Shown: in pieces, positions 51,019-59,949 of the stretch
Layout of the letters: every line of letters starts with the position of its first letter
How positions within the stretch are numbered: position 1 is the stretch's first letter
NCBI GenBank assembly: GCA_900467745.1
Contig: UBQW01000038.1
Coordinates: 1 to 64,000 of the forward strand
Direction of reading: 5' to 3'
DNA from: Hyphomicrobiales bacterium
GTDB taxonomy: Bacteria; Pseudomonadota; Alphaproteobacteria; Rhizobiales; Rhizobiaceae
DNA length: 64,000 bases
Position numbers and translations under genes: made by a program
Notes under the pieces: model-generated
What the model saw: only the letters and a program-made list of their open reading frames with translations
Told to the model about the DNA's origin: nothing
The model's database searches: none

Positions 51019-51894
51019 TCAGCCGCGCAACATCTCGATGATCGCTGAGAAATCGCGACCGCCATTGCCCTGCTTTTCGAAGAGAGCGAACAATTGCGCG
51101 GCTTCGGCGCCGAGCGGCGTCGAGGCGCCTGTCGCGAGCGCCGCCTCCTGCGACAGGCGGAGGTCCTTCAGCATCAAGGCGGCTGCAAAGCCCGGCTTGT
51201 AATCGTTGTTGGCGGGCGACGTCGGCACCGGGCCGGGAACCGGGCAGTATGTGTTGATCGACCAGCATTGGCCCGATGACGTCGAGGCGACATCGAACAA
51301 GGCCTGGTGCGAGAGGCCAAGCTTTTCGCCCAATGCAAAAGCCTCGCAGACGCCAATCATCGATATGCCCAGTATCATGTTGTTGCAGATTTTCGCCGCC
51401 TGCCCCGCGCCTGCCTCTCCGCAATGGACGATCTTCTTGCCCATCGCTTCGAGTATGGGTTTGGCCCTTGCGAAGCTCTCCGGCGTTCCTCCCGCCATGA
51501 AGGTCAGCGTTCCGGCCGCAGCACCGCTGGTTCCGCCGGAGACCGGGGCATCGAGCGATGGGCAATCGGCCGCTTTTGCCATATCATGCGCCTTGCGCGC
51601 GCTGGCGACGTCGATCGTTGAGCAGTCGATGACAAGCGTTCCTGAGCGAATGCCGCGAATAATATCCGTCCACGCAGTCAGGACGTGCCTGCCCTGCGGA
51701 AGCATGGTCACCACAGCATCAGCACCGCTCACGGCCTGGGAAATATCGCTGGTCGGCTGGACGCCGGTTGCCACTGCAGCCTCAAGCAACGCTGGCACCA
51801 AGTCGAAGCCCGCGACCGTGTGCCCCGCCTTGACCAGATTTGTCGCCATCGGCCCACCCATATTACCGAGGCCGATAAACGCGATCTTTGTCAT
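51019..51894 (-). CDS. mmsB: 3-Hydroxyisobutyrate dehydrogenase
   Basis: A 291-residue beta-hydroxyacid dehydrogenase. NAD motif IAFIGLGNMGGPM, substrate motif DAPVSGGTSGAAAGTLTFMAGG, and the catalytic Lys in GAGQAAKICNN are all present. MmsB oxidises 3-hydroxyisobutyrate to methylmalonate semialdehyde in valine breakdown; the long C-terminal segment YCPVPGPVPTSPANNDYKPGF is characteristic of that subgroup. It is divergent from an acyl-CoA dehydrogenase gene, which fits amino-acid catabolism. A GGAGCAGG site precedes the ATG. Confidence 0.9.
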   Translation of the reverse strand: MTKIAFIGLGNMGGPMATNLVKAGHTVAGFDLVPALLEAAVATGVQPTSDISQAVSGADAVVTMLPQGRHVLTAWTDIIRGIRSGTLVIDCSTIDVASARKAHDMAKAADCPSLDAPVSGGTSGAAAGTLTFMAGGTPESFARAKPILEAMGKKIVHCGEAGAGQAAKICNNMILGISMIGVCEAFALGEKLGLSHQALFDVASTSSGQCWSINTYCPVPGPVPTSPANNDYKPGFAAALMLKDLRLSQEAALATGASTPLGAEAAQLFALFEKQGNGGRDFSAIIEMLRG

Positions 51895-52066
51895 GTCCTG
51901 CTCCCATCATTTAGACGATCCCATTTGAGGGCCCATGGGAGGATAGCTATGTCATCATCGCGCGCAGTCGAGAGCGACATGGACGGGCGCGCGTGTTGAC
52001 GCTCCCTCGCCCCGGCAGTATCCCAATAGGGTCCGCGACATGCCGATGGATCGAGGAGGATGAACC

Positions 52067-53254
52067 ATGCAGTACACCCGCGAGAGTTTCGACTGGTCCG
52101 ATCCGTTCCGGCTTGTCGAGCAGTTGACGGACGAGGAGCGCATGGTGCTCGACACCGCGCACTCCTACGCGCAGGAAAAGCTTGCGCCGCGTGTGCTCGA
52201 AGCCTTCCGCCACGAGAAAACCGATCCGAGCATCTTTCGCGAAATGGGCGAACTCGGCCTCCTCGGCCCGACGATATCGCCCGAATATGGCGGCGCGGGT
52301 CTCGGATATGTCGCTTACGGGCTGATCGCCCGCGAGGTCGAGCGGGTCGACAGCGGCTACCGGTCGATGATGAGCGTCCAGTCGTCGCTGGTCATGGTGC
52401 CGATCGATGCCTTTGGATCCGAAGCGCAGAAGCAGAAATATCTGCCGAAACTCGCCACCGGCGAATGGATCGGCTGCTTCGGCCTTACCGAACCCAACCA
52501 TGGCTCCGACCCCGGATCGATGGCGACGCGTGCGAAAAAGGTCGACCGCGGCTACAGTCTTTCCGGTGCCAAGACGTGGATATCGAACGCGCCGATCGCC
52601 GACGTCTTCGTGGTTTGGGCGAAGACCGAAGACGGCGTGATCCGTGGCTTCATCCTCGAAAAGGGATGGAAGGGCCTGACGGCGCCTGCCATTCACGGCA
52701 AAATCGGCCTGCGCGCCTCCATAACGGGCGAAGTTGTGATGGATGGCGTCTTCGTGCCGGAAGAGAACCTGTTGCCAAACGTCTCCGGCCTGAAGGGTCC
52801 ATTCACCTGCCTCAACTCGGCCCGTTTCGGGATTGCCTGGGGCGCGCTCGGCGCCGCCGAAGATTGCTATGCGCGGGCGCGGCAATACACGCTCGACCGC
52901 AAGCAGTTCGACCGGCCGCTCGCCGCCAATCAGTTGATCCAGAGGAAGCTCGCCGACATGGCGACCGAGATCACGCTCGGGCTGCAGGGCTGCCTGCGCC
53001 TCGGCCGGATGAAGGAAGACGGCCACCCGCCCGTCGAGCTTACCTCGATTCTCAAACGCAATTCCTGCGGCAAGGCGCTCGATATCGCCCGAATGGCGCG
53101 CGACATGCTTGGAGGCAACGGCATATCCGATGAATTCGGCGTCGCCCGCCATCTCGTCAACCTGGAGGTGGTAAACACCTATGAGGGCACGCACGACATT
53201 CACGCGCTGATCCTCGGCCGCGCCATAACGGGAATAGCGGCGTTCTCGAACTGA
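52067..53254 (+). CDS. gcdH: Glutaryl-CoA dehydrogenase
   Basis: A 395-residue acyl-CoA dehydrogenase. FAD/substrate motifs are CFGLTEPNHGSDPGSM and GGNGISDEF; the catalytic Glu is in VNTYEGTHDIHALILGRAITG. The sequence type, with ESFDWSDPFRLVEQLTDEERMV at the start, is that of glutaryl-CoA dehydrogenase, which converts glutaryl-CoA to crotonyl-CoA during lysine and tryptophan breakdown. A GAGGAGG site lies before the ATG. No glutarate-pathway partner gene lies close by. Confidence 0.93.
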   Translation: MQYTRESFDWSDPFRLVEQLTDEERMVLDTAHSYAQEKLAPRVLEAFRHEKTDPSIFREMGELGLLGPTISPEYGGAGLGYVAYGLIAREVERVDSGYRSMMSVQSSLVMVPIDAFGSEAQKQKYLPKLATGEWIGCFGLTEPNHGSDPGSMATRAKKVDRGYSLSGAKTWISNAPIADVFVVWAKTEDGVIRGFILEKGWKGLTAPAIHGKIGLRASITGEVVMDGVFVPEENLLPNVSGLKGPFTCLNSARFGIAWGALGAAEDCYARARQYTLDRKQFDRPLAANQLIQRKLADMATEITLGLQGCLRLGRMKEDGHPPVELTSILKRNSCGKALDIARMARDMLGGNGISDEFGVARHLVNLEVVNTYEGTHDIHALILGRAITGIAAFSN

Positions 53255-53349
53255 TCGAGAATTCTTCTCCGCCAAATTGCAACGGACCCGACAATGTGCA
53301 AGCTTTCGCTTGTCGCGGGGAGAGCCTGCGCTGCGATGGGGGATTGCGC

Positions 53350-53808
53350 ATGCTTCTATTTCTCGCATTTCTGATCGGCATCATCGCCGGGCTGCGCGCG
53401 CTGACTGCGCCCGCGGCTGTCGCCTGGGGCGCAGCACTCGGCTGGTTCGATGTGTCTCAGACACCGCTCGCCTTCATGGGCTATCGCTGGACCCCGTGGA
53501 TTTTCACGCTGCTGGCGCTGGTCGAACTGGTGACGGATCAATTGCCATCCACGCCCTCAAGAAAAGTACCGATGCAGTTCGGCGCGCGGCTGATCATGGG
53601 CGCGCTGTCAGGTGCTACCATCGGCGCCGCAGGCGGATCGTTGATACCAGGGCTCATCGCCGGCATTCTGGGCGCGGTCTCGGGCACGCTTGGTGGTGCC
53701 GCGGCGCGCGGCAAGCTGGCGAGCGCTTTTCGAAGAGATCCGCCCGCGGCGATTCTTGAGGACGCGGTCGCCATTGTCGGCGCGATCCTGATTGTGGCGT
53801 CGGTCTGA
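53350..53808 (+). CDS. DUF4126 small membrane protein
   Basis: A 152-residue protein with four hydrophobic segments: MLLFLAFLIGIIAGLRALTA, then PWIFTLLALVELVTD, a Gly-rich pair of helices around IMGALSGATIGAAGGSLIPG, and AIVGAILIVASV. The GLRALTAPA opening and the glycine-rich middle fit the DUF4126 family. ATG at 53350 is preferred to the earlier frame start because it begins directly at the first helix. Its stop overlaps the ATG of the oxidoreductase (TGATG), so they are co-translated. Function unknown. Confidence 0.82.
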   Translation: MLLFLAFLIGIIAGLRALTAPAAVAWGAALGWFDVSQTPLAFMGYRWTPWIFTLLALVELVTDQLPSTPSRKVPMQFGARLIMGALSGATIGAAGGSLIPGLIAGILGAVSGTLGGAAARGKLASAFRRDPPAAILEDAVAIVGAILIVASV

Positions 53809-55175
53809 TGCGCAGCTTCGACGCCATCGTTGTCGGCGCCGGCCAATCCGGCCCCTTCCTCGCTGCCCGGATGGCGGAGAAGGGCATGAAGGTCGCGCTG
53901 ATCGAGCGCAAGTATCTCGGCGGCACATGCGTCAACGCAGGCTGCATGCCGACCAAGACCCTCGTCGCCAGCGCCCGCGCCGCCTATGTGGCCCGCAATG
54001 CCGGCGGCTACGGCGTGACAATCCCGGGCGATATCGGCATCGACATGGCGATCGTGCGCAAGCGAGCCGAGACAGTGACCATGGAGGCCCGCAACGGCCT
54101 GATCAGCTGGTTCGCGGGCATGGCCGGCGTCACCGTAATCTACGGTCATGCGCGCTTCGAAAGCGAACGGACGATCAGTGTCAACGGCGAGCTGCTGACC
54201 GCGCAGCGCATCTATCTCAACGTCGGCGCACGACCGGCCATTCCCGATATGCCGGGTATCGACGACATCGACTATCTGACCAGCACGTCGATCATCGCGC
54301 TGGACACGCTGCCCCGGCATCTGGTGGTCATTGGCGGAAGCTATATCGGCCTTGAGTTCGCGCAGATGTATCGCCGCTTCGGCGCCGAGGTTACGGTCGT
54401 CGAGCGTGGCCCCAAGCTCGCCTCGCGAGAGGATGACGATATCTCAGACGCGATTGCCGACATTCTGCGCGCCGAGGGAATTATGGTCCACACGGACGCG
54501 GACCGTATCGCGTTCAAGAACAAGCCGGACGGCATCGAAGTCTCGGTCGCCGACGGCATCGCCGAGATCATGGCGAGCCATGTGCTGATCGCAACCGGCC
54601 GTGTGCCGAATACCGACGATCTCGGCCTCGATCGTGCCGGCGTCGCCGCCGACAAGCGTGGCTACATCACCGTTGACGACAAGCTCGCAACCAATGTCGA
54701 CGGCATCTGGGCGCTTGGCGACTGCAATGGCCACGGCGCCTTCACGCATACGTCCTACAACGACTTCGAGATTGCAGCGGCCAACCTGCTCGACGGCGAG
54801 GATCGCAAGCTCAGCGACCGCATCCTCGCCTATGCGCTTTATATCGACCCGCCGCTCGGTCGCGTCGGCATATCGGAAAAGCAGGCGCGCGCATCGGGTC
54901 GCGAGATCATGATCTCGACCCGGCCGATGACCAAAGTCGGCCGTGCAAAGGAGCGGGGCGAGACGAAAGGCTTGATGAAGGTGATCGCCGACGCGCAAAC
55001 CAAGCAGATCCTCGGCGCCGCCATTCTCGGCATAGAGGGCGATGAGGCGATCCATGGTTTCATCGACGCGATGAATGCCGGAACGCCCTATCCCGAGCTG
55101 AAGTGGGCCGTACCGATTCATCCGACAGTGTCCGAATTGATCCCGACATTGCTTGGCGACCTCAAGAACGTGTAG
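53808..55175 (+). CDS. FAD-dependent pyridine nucleotide-disulfide oxidoreductase (MerA-like)
   Basis: A 455-residue flavoprotein. FAD motif VVGAGQSGPFLA at 8-19, redox-active disulfide C41/C46 in GGTCVNAGCMPTKT, NAD motif VIGGSYIGLEF, and a C-terminal dimer interface with IHPTVSEL providing the catalytic His. Mercuric reductase, dihydrolipoamide dehydrogenase and soluble transhydrogenase share this layout; no N-terminal HMA domain and no C-terminal Cys pair are present, so mercury reduction is unlikely. It is coupled to the DUF4126 gene and followed by DedA, suggesting a membrane-stress function. Substrate unknown. Confidence 0.88.
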   Translation: MRSFDAIVVGAGQSGPFLAARMAEKGMKVALIERKYLGGTCVNAGCMPTKTLVASARAAYVARNAGGYGVTIPGDIGIDMAIVRKRAETVTMEARNGLISWFAGMAGVTVIYGHARFESERTISVNGELLTAQRIYLNVGARPAIPDMPGIDDIDYLTSTSIIALDTLPRHLVVIGGSYIGLEFAQMYRRFGAEVTVVERGPKLASREDDDISDAIADILRAEGIMVHTDADRIAFKNKPDGIEVSVADGIAEIMASHVLIATGRVPNTDDLGLDRAGVAADKRGYITVDDKLATNVDGIWALGDCNGHGAFTHTSYNDFEIAAANLLDGEDRKLSDRILAYALYIDPPLGRVGISEKQARASGREIMISTRPMTKVGRAKERGETKGLMKVIADAQTKQILGAAILGIEGDEAIHGFIDAMNAGTPYPELKWAVPIHPTVSELIPTLLGDLKNV

Positions 55176-55214
55176 CCTTCACGGCGGCAGGCGAAAAACG
55201 GCGGGGGATCAATC

Positions 55215-55790
55215 GTGTCCATAGAACATCTGATCGAACACTATGGGATTGTCGCGATCTTCCTCGGCACCGCATTCGAGGGTGAGACCGCGGCCTTCCT
55301 CGGCGGCATCATCTCCCATCGCGGGCTGCTCACCTATTGGTCGGCCTCGCTGATGGCGTCGGCGGGTTCATTCGCCGGAGACCAGATGTGGTTCTTCGCC
55401 GGCCGCTATGCGGCCCGCTGGCACGTTGTCCGCCGGCTGATGGAGACGGCGACGCTGGCCCAGGTGACGTCGCTTCTTGAGCGCTATCCGACAGGTTTCA
55501 TCCTTGCATTCCGCTTTCTCGTCGGCTTGAGGACGATCAGTCCGATCGTGATCGGCACGACGCGAATCTCGACCGGAAAGTTCGTGATGTTGAATGCGTT
55601 CGCGGCGCTTGTATGGGGACAGCTGTTTACGGCGCTCGGCTATCTCTTCGGACACGGGATCGAGCAGATCCTCGGTCGTCTGCCGCTGCATCATCACCTC
55701 TTCATCGGGGTCGGGGCCGCGGCCATCGTGGCTGGCGCGGCCCTTGTCTTCAGAAAGGCTTTTAGGAAAGTGTCGGCTAGCACGGGCTAG
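55215..55790 (+). CDS. DedA/VTT-family membrane protein
   Basis: A 191-residue integral membrane protein. It starts at GTG 55215 after GGGGG. The conserved GTAFEGETAAFLGGIISHRG, AGDQMWFFAGRYAARW and the FRFLVGLRTISPIVIGTTRI segment carry the VTT-domain Arg and Gly residues. DedA-like proteins flip lipids and support envelope integrity or pH and drug tolerance. It lies 39 bases after the oxidoreductase, probably in the same operon. A perfect hairpin overlaps its stop. Confidence 0.9.
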   Translation: MSIEHLIEHYGIVAIFLGTAFEGETAAFLGGIISHRGLLTYWSASLMASAGSFAGDQMWFFAGRYAARWHVVRRLMETATLAQVTSLLERYPTGFILAFRFLVGLRTISPIVIGTTRISTGKFVMLNAFAALVWGQLFTALGYLFGHGIEQILGRLPLHHHLFIGVGAAAIVAGAALVFRKAFRKVSASTG

Positions 55791-55796
55791 CCGACA
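55771..55796. terminator. Perfect hairpin between converging genes
   Basis: TGTCGGCTAGC and GCTAGCCGACA pair over 11 bases around ACGG. It overlaps the DedA stop codon and ends six bases before the end of the polyol dehydrogenase gene. No T run, but its position suits transcription end for both genes. Confidence 0.55.
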
Positions 55797-55801
55797 GGCA
55801 C

Positions 55802-56845
55802 CTAGTCCATCACGATCTGCAGCTTCACATCGCTCGGGCGCGCTTCGACCGCGCGGTCGAAAGCCTTGATGGAGTCTTGGAAGCCGAAGGTCTCGGAAAT
55901 CAGAGGCTTCAGATCAACGCGACCGGAGCCGAGCAGCGCAATCGACCGCTCATACTGATGCGCGTAGCGGAACACCGTTTCTATGCGGATTTCCTTGGTC
56001 GACGCAGTCGAGACGTCGAAGCCGATTGGGTTGACCGGCAGACCGACGGCAACGATGACGCCGCCGGGACGCGCAAGATCCATGATCGTTTCCCAGGCCT
56101 TCGGCGAACCGGAGCATTCGAAGATCACATCGGCGCCCCATCCGTCCGTCAGCCGCGAGACTTCCTCGACGAGGTTGGTCTCGCGGATATTGACCGGGAT
56201 CACGCCCTGATACTGGGCGGCGATATCGAGCTTCGGCTGGGCGAGATCGGCCACGATCGCACGAGCGCAGCCACCGGCGAGTGCTGCGATGGCAACCATC
56301 GTGCCGATCGGGCCGGCACCGAGCACGACGGCGGTGTCGCCCGGCGCGATCTTCGCCTTGGTAGCCGCCTGCATGCCGACGGCGAAAGGCTCGACCATGG
56401 CGCCTTCGGCGAAGCTCACATTGTCAGGCAGCTTGAACGTGTAGTTGGCGGGATGAACGACTTCGGGCGTGAGCACGCCATGAACGGGCGGAGTTGCCCA
56501 GAAGGAGACGGCCGGATCGACATTGTACATGCCGAGCCGGCTTGCCTTCGAGTTGGGATCGGGAATGCCCGGTTCCATGCAGACGCGATCGCCGACCTTC
56601 AGATGTGTGACGCCGGCGCCAACCTCGACGACGGTACCAGCCGCCTCGTGCCCGAGCACCATCGGCTCGTTGACGACGAAGGGGCCGATCTTGCCGTGCG
56701 TGTAATAGTGAACGTCGGAGCCGCAGACGCCGACCGTGTGTATCTTGATCTTGACCTCGCCCGGCCCGGTTTCCATAGGCAGATCGATTTCGCGGATAGC
56801 GAGCTCATGCTGGCGCTCCAGCACCAGTGCGCGGACTTTGGTCAT
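55802..56845 (-). CDS. NAD(P)-dependent polyol/alcohol dehydrogenase (xylitol dehydrogenase-like)
   Basis: A 347-residue medium-chain dehydrogenase. Catalytic zinc ligands: Cys in VGVCGSDVHYY, His-Glu in GHEAAGTVVEVG and Glu in EPFAVGM. The structural-zinc loop of alcohol dehydrogenases lacks its cysteines (EPGIPDPNSKASRLGMYN), as in some sorbitol/xylitol dehydrogenases. NAD motif VLGAGPIGTMVA. ATG at 56845 follows GGAAG; the frame extends to 56932. Likely converts a sugar alcohol to a ketose; the substrate is inferred from subgroup. Confidence 0.87.
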   Translation of the reverse strand: MTKVRALVLERQHELAIREIDLPMETGPGEVKIKIHTVGVCGSDVHYYTHGKIGPFVVNEPMVLGHEAAGTVVEVGAGVTHLKVGDRVCMEPGIPDPNSKASRLGMYNVDPAVSFWATPPVHGVLTPEVVHPANYTFKLPDNVSFAEGAMVEPFAVGMQAATKAKIAPGDTAVVLGAGPIGTMVAIAALAGGCARAIVADLAQPKLDIAAQYQGVIPVNIRETNLVEEVSRLTDGWGADVIFECSGSPKAWETIMDLARPGGVIVAVGLPVNPIGFDVSTASTKEIRIETVFRYAHQYERSIALLGSGRVDLKPLISETFGFQDSIKAFDRAVEARPSDVKLQIVMD

Positions 56846-57183
56846 TGCATCTTCCTTCCCTTGCCTCCCCGCGCGAGTCGAGCGCGGCGTCGGCGGACTA
56901 TAATCGCCGAACACGGCGGATTTCAATTCCATCGCCGAGGCTTTTGCTCATGGCGCGATGGAATGCCCGCGTCTGCTCGCAGGTTGTTTTAAAAACGTGG
57001 CCATTCCTAAAGTGCGAGAGCCAAATCGCAGCCACCTGTCGCGCAGGTTCACAGCACAATCATTTCAAAACTGCACACGAAATGGCACGCCATTCCGGAA
57101 CCGCCGCATGGAACAGAAACAATCTTCGTTTCATTATACGACCAACTTGGTAGAGTTTGGATCACAAACGAAGGAGGTTCCCC
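56846..57183. other. Divergent promoter region
   Basis: About 340 bases between the polyol dehydrogenase and sulfate-binding genes. It is expected to hold both promoters. Near its right end is an AAGGAGG site for the sulfate-binding gene (57172-57178). Several T/A-rich patches occur but I cannot assign an operator. Confidence 0.45.
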
Positions 57184-58209
57184 ATGCACGCACAACGGAT
57201 TACCCGGCTTCTCGCGGCCGCGGTTTTGGCAGGCAGTTTCGCCATCGGCGCTGTCGCACCAGCTTTTGCCGATCAGACGCTTCTCAACGTATCCTATGAT
57301 CCGACACGGGAACTCTATAAGGATTTTAACGCAGCCTTCGCACAGAAGTGGCAGAAGGACACCGGCGAGGCCGTGGCGATCCAGGCGTCGCATGGTGGCT
57401 CCGGCGCTCAGGCGCGATCGGTCATCGATGGGCTCGACGCCGACGTCGTGACGCTCGCTCTCGAAGGTGACATTGACGCGATCGCCCAGAAGACCGGCAA
57501 GATCCCCGCCGACTGGAAGAGCAAGCTCCCAAACAACTCGACACCTTACACCTCCACCATCGTATTCCTGGTGCGCAAGGGCAATCCGAAGGGCATCAAG
57601 GACTGGGCCGATCTCGTAAAGGACGATGTCCAGGTGATCACGCCAAACCCGAAAACATCGGGCGGCGCGCGCTGGAACTTCCTGGCTGCCTGGGCTTGGG
57701 CCAAGCAGGCAAACGGAGGCGATGAAGCGAAGGCTCAGACCTATGTGACGAGCCTGCTTCAGCACGTTCCCGTTCTCGACACCGGCGCGCGCGGCGCGAC
57801 GACCACTTTCGTCCAGCGCGGGCTGGGTGACGTGCTTCTTGCCTGGGAAAATGAAGCCTATCTCTCGCTCGAAGAACTCGGCCCCGATCAGTTTGAGATC
57901 GTGACCCCGAGCTTCTCGATCCGTGCAGACCCGCCAGTCGCCGTAGTCGATGGCAATGTCGACAAAAAGGGCACGCGCAAAGTCGCCGAGGCCTATCTGA
58001 ACTACCTCTATTCCGACGAGGGCCAGAAGATCGCGGCCAAGCACTATTACCGCCCGATCAAGCCTGAAGCAGCCGACCCTGCCGATATCGCCCGCTTCCC
58101 GAAGCTGACGCTTGCTACGATCGACGATTTCGGCGGCTGGAAGGAAGCGCAGCCGAAATTCTTCGGCGATGGCGGCGTGTTTGACCAAATCTACAAGCCG
58201 GCACAATAA
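57184..58209 (+). CDS. sbp: Sulfate ABC importer substrate-binding protein
   Basis: A 341-residue periplasmic sulfate/thiosulfate-binding protein. The ATG at 57184 lies five bases after AAGGAGG and opens a signal peptide (LLAAAVLAGSFAIGAVAPAF then ADQ). Mature motifs match the family: LLNVSYDPTRELYKDFNAAF, ASHGGSGAQARSVIDGLDADVV, TPNPKTSGGARWNFLAAW and GQKIAAKHYYRP. First gene of a complete sulfate importer operon. Confidence 0.95.
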   Translation: MHAQRITRLLAAAVLAGSFAIGAVAPAFADQTLLNVSYDPTRELYKDFNAAFAQKWQKDTGEAVAIQASHGGSGAQARSVIDGLDADVVTLALEGDIDAIAQKTGKIPADWKSKLPNNSTPYTSTIVFLVRKGNPKGIKDWADLVKDDVQVITPNPKTSGGARWNFLAAWAWAKQANGGDEAKAQTYVTSLLQHVPVLDTGARGATTTFVQRGLGDVLLAWENEAYLSLEELGPDQFEIVTPSFSIRADPPVAVVDGNVDKKGTRKVAEAYLNYLYSDEGQKIAAKHYYRPIKPEAADPADIARFPKLTLATIDDFGGWKEAQPKFFGDGGVFDQIYKPAQ

Positions 58210-58217
58210 TACATCGC

Positions 58218-59075
58218 ATGAGAGCACATAGCCCCACGCGGTGGCGGTTCAGGCGGCCGAGTGTCATTCCAGGATTTGGAATGGCACTCGGCTTTACCTT
58301 GATCTGGCTCACCCTTCTTATCCTCATCCCCCTCTCGGGCCTGGCATGGCGTTCGAGCGAACTCGGCTGGGAGAAATTCTGGTCGATCGCCATTGATGCC
58401 CGCACCGTGAACGCGCTGCGGATCAGCTTCGGCACCGCCTTTGCGGCTGCCTGCGTCAACGTCGTCTTCGGCATCGTGCTCGCCTGGGTACTGGTGCGAT
58501 ACCGCTTTCCCGGCAAGCGCATCATCGACGCCATGGTCGACCTGCCCTTCGCGCTGCCGACCGCCGTCGCCGGCATCGCGCTTGCGACGCTCTATGCGCC
58601 CAACGGCTGGCTTGGCCAGTTCCTGACGCCGCTCGGCATCAAGATCGCCTTCACCCCTGTCGGCATCGTCGTGGCACTCGTCTTCGTCGGCCTGCCATTT
58701 GTGGTGCGCACGGTGCAGCCTGTGATGGAGGAGATCGACAAGGAGGTCGAGGAGGCCGCCGCCACGCTCGGCGCCAACCGTCTGCAGACGATCACCCGGG
58801 TTCTGTTGCCTGGCCTCGCGCCGGCGGTTCTCACGGGTTTCGCCTTGGCCTTTGCACGGGGCGTCGGTGAGTACGGATCTGTCATCTTCATCGCCGGCAA
58901 CCTGCCGTTTAAATCGGAGATCGCACCACTGCTGATTGTCATCAAGCTGGAAGAATACAACTACGCGGCCGCCACCGGTATAGCCGCCGTCATGCTGGTG
59001 CTATCCTTCGCCATGCTTCTCGTGATCAACCTTATCCAGAGCTGGAGCAGACGGAGGTATGGCAATGGCGCATGA
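58218..59075 (+). CDS. cysT: Sulfate ABC importer permease CysT
   Basis: A 285-residue permease with six hydrophobic segments. It carries MALGFTLIWLTLLILIPLSG, the LPFALPTAVAGIALATLYA helix, and coupling loop VEEAAATLGANRLQTITRVLLP. Starts eight bases after the binding-protein stop and its end overlaps cysW. Forms the channel with CysW. Confidence 0.94.
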   Translation: MRAHSPTRWRFRRPSVIPGFGMALGFTLIWLTLLILIPLSGLAWRSSELGWEKFWSIAIDARTVNALRISFGTAFAAACVNVVFGIVLAWVLVRYRFPGKRIIDAMVDLPFALPTAVAGIALATLYAPNGWLGQFLTPLGIKIAFTPVGIVVALVFVGLPFVVRTVQPVMEEIDKEVEEAAATLGANRLQTITRVLLPGLAPAVLTGFALAFARGVGEYGSVIFIAGNLPFKSEIAPLLIVIKLEEYNYAAATGIAAVMLVLSFAMLLVINLIQSWSRRRYGNGA

Positions 59076-59940
59076 GATCCAAGCTTCCCCCGCCGCGAAA
59101 GTGCGCTCCGTCGTCACCGAGCATCGATGGGCGCGATGGACGCTGATCGTCGCCTCCCTGGTGTTTTTGACACTGATCCTGATCCTGCCGCTCACAGCCG
59201 TGTTCGTCGAAGCATTCCGAAAAGGGCCGACCGCATTCTTCACGGCCCTGCAGGACGCGGAAACCTTTTCCGCCATCCGACTGACCCTGATCGTCGCTGG
59301 CATCAGCGTGCCGTTGAACGTCGTCTTCGGCGTTGCCGCTGCTTGGGCAATCGCCAAGTTCGAGTTCAAGGGCAAGGCCTTCCTGACAACGCTGATCGAC
59401 CTACCCTTCTCGGTCTCGCCGGTCATATCGGGTCTGGTCTTCGTACTGCTGCTCGGCGCCAACACCTATCTCGGCCAATGGCTGAGCGCGCACAGCATCA
59501 AGATCCTCTTCGCGGTTCCAGGGCTGATCCTGGCGACCATGTTCGTCACCTTCCCCTTCGTCGCCCGCGAGCTCATCCCGCTCATGCAGGAACAAGGGAC
59601 CGGTGATGAAGAGGCGGCGATCTCGCTTGGGGCCAGCGGCTGGCAGACCTTCTGGCACGTGACCTTGCCAAACATCAAATGGGGGCTGCTCTACGGCGTT
59701 CTGCTTTGCAACGCCCGCGCTATGGGCGAGTTCGGCGCTGTCTCGGTGGTTTCCGGCCATATTCGCGGCCAGACCAACACCATGCCGCTACAGGTGGAAA
59801 TCCTCTACAACGAGTATAATTTCACCGGGGCATTTGCCGTTGCCACCCTGCTTGCGCTGCTCGCACTCGTCACCCTTGTTTTGAAGACCTTGCTGGAAAT
59901 GCGTTATAGCGATGAAATCGCCGCGAGCCGGCGGCACTGA
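59065..59940 (+). CDS. cysW: Sulfate ABC importer permease CysW
   Basis: A 291-residue permease. GGAGG at 59053-59057 fits the ATG at 59065 (seven bases) better than the ATG at 59059 (one base). It has LIVASLVFLTLILILPLTAV, LIDLPFSVSPVISGLVFVLL and the coupling loop EEAAISLGASGWQTFWHVTLPNI. The gene overlaps cysT by about 11 bases and is followed by cysA after nine. Confidence 0.94.
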   Translation: MAHEIQASPAAKVRSVVTEHRWARWTLIVASLVFLTLILILPLTAVFVEAFRKGPTAFFTALQDAETFSAIRLTLIVAGISVPLNVVFGVAAAWAIAKFEFKGKAFLTTLIDLPFSVSPVISGLVFVLLLGANTYLGQWLSAHSIKILFAVPGLILATMFVTFPFVARELIPLMQEQGTGDEEAAISLGASGWQTFWHVTLPNIKWGLLYGVLLCNARAMGEFGAVSVVSGHIRGQTNTMPLQVEILYNEYNFTGAFAVATLLALLALVTLVLKTLLEMRYSDEIAASRRH

Positions 59941-59949
59941 GGAATTAGA

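Noticed and set aside
49517..51565. A 682-codon open frame on the minus strand
   Set aside because: It is antisense to guanine deaminase, which has all zinc ligands; the frame has no domain character.
51947..53368. A 473-codon minus-strand frame
   Set aside because: Shadow of glutaryl-CoA dehydrogenase on the plus strand.
53808..55175. Mercuric reductase
   Set aside because: Lacks the N-terminal metal-binding domain and the C-terminal Cys pair; no mer genes nearby.
57049..58227. A 392-codon minus-strand frame
   Set aside because: Shadow of the sulfate-binding protein gene.
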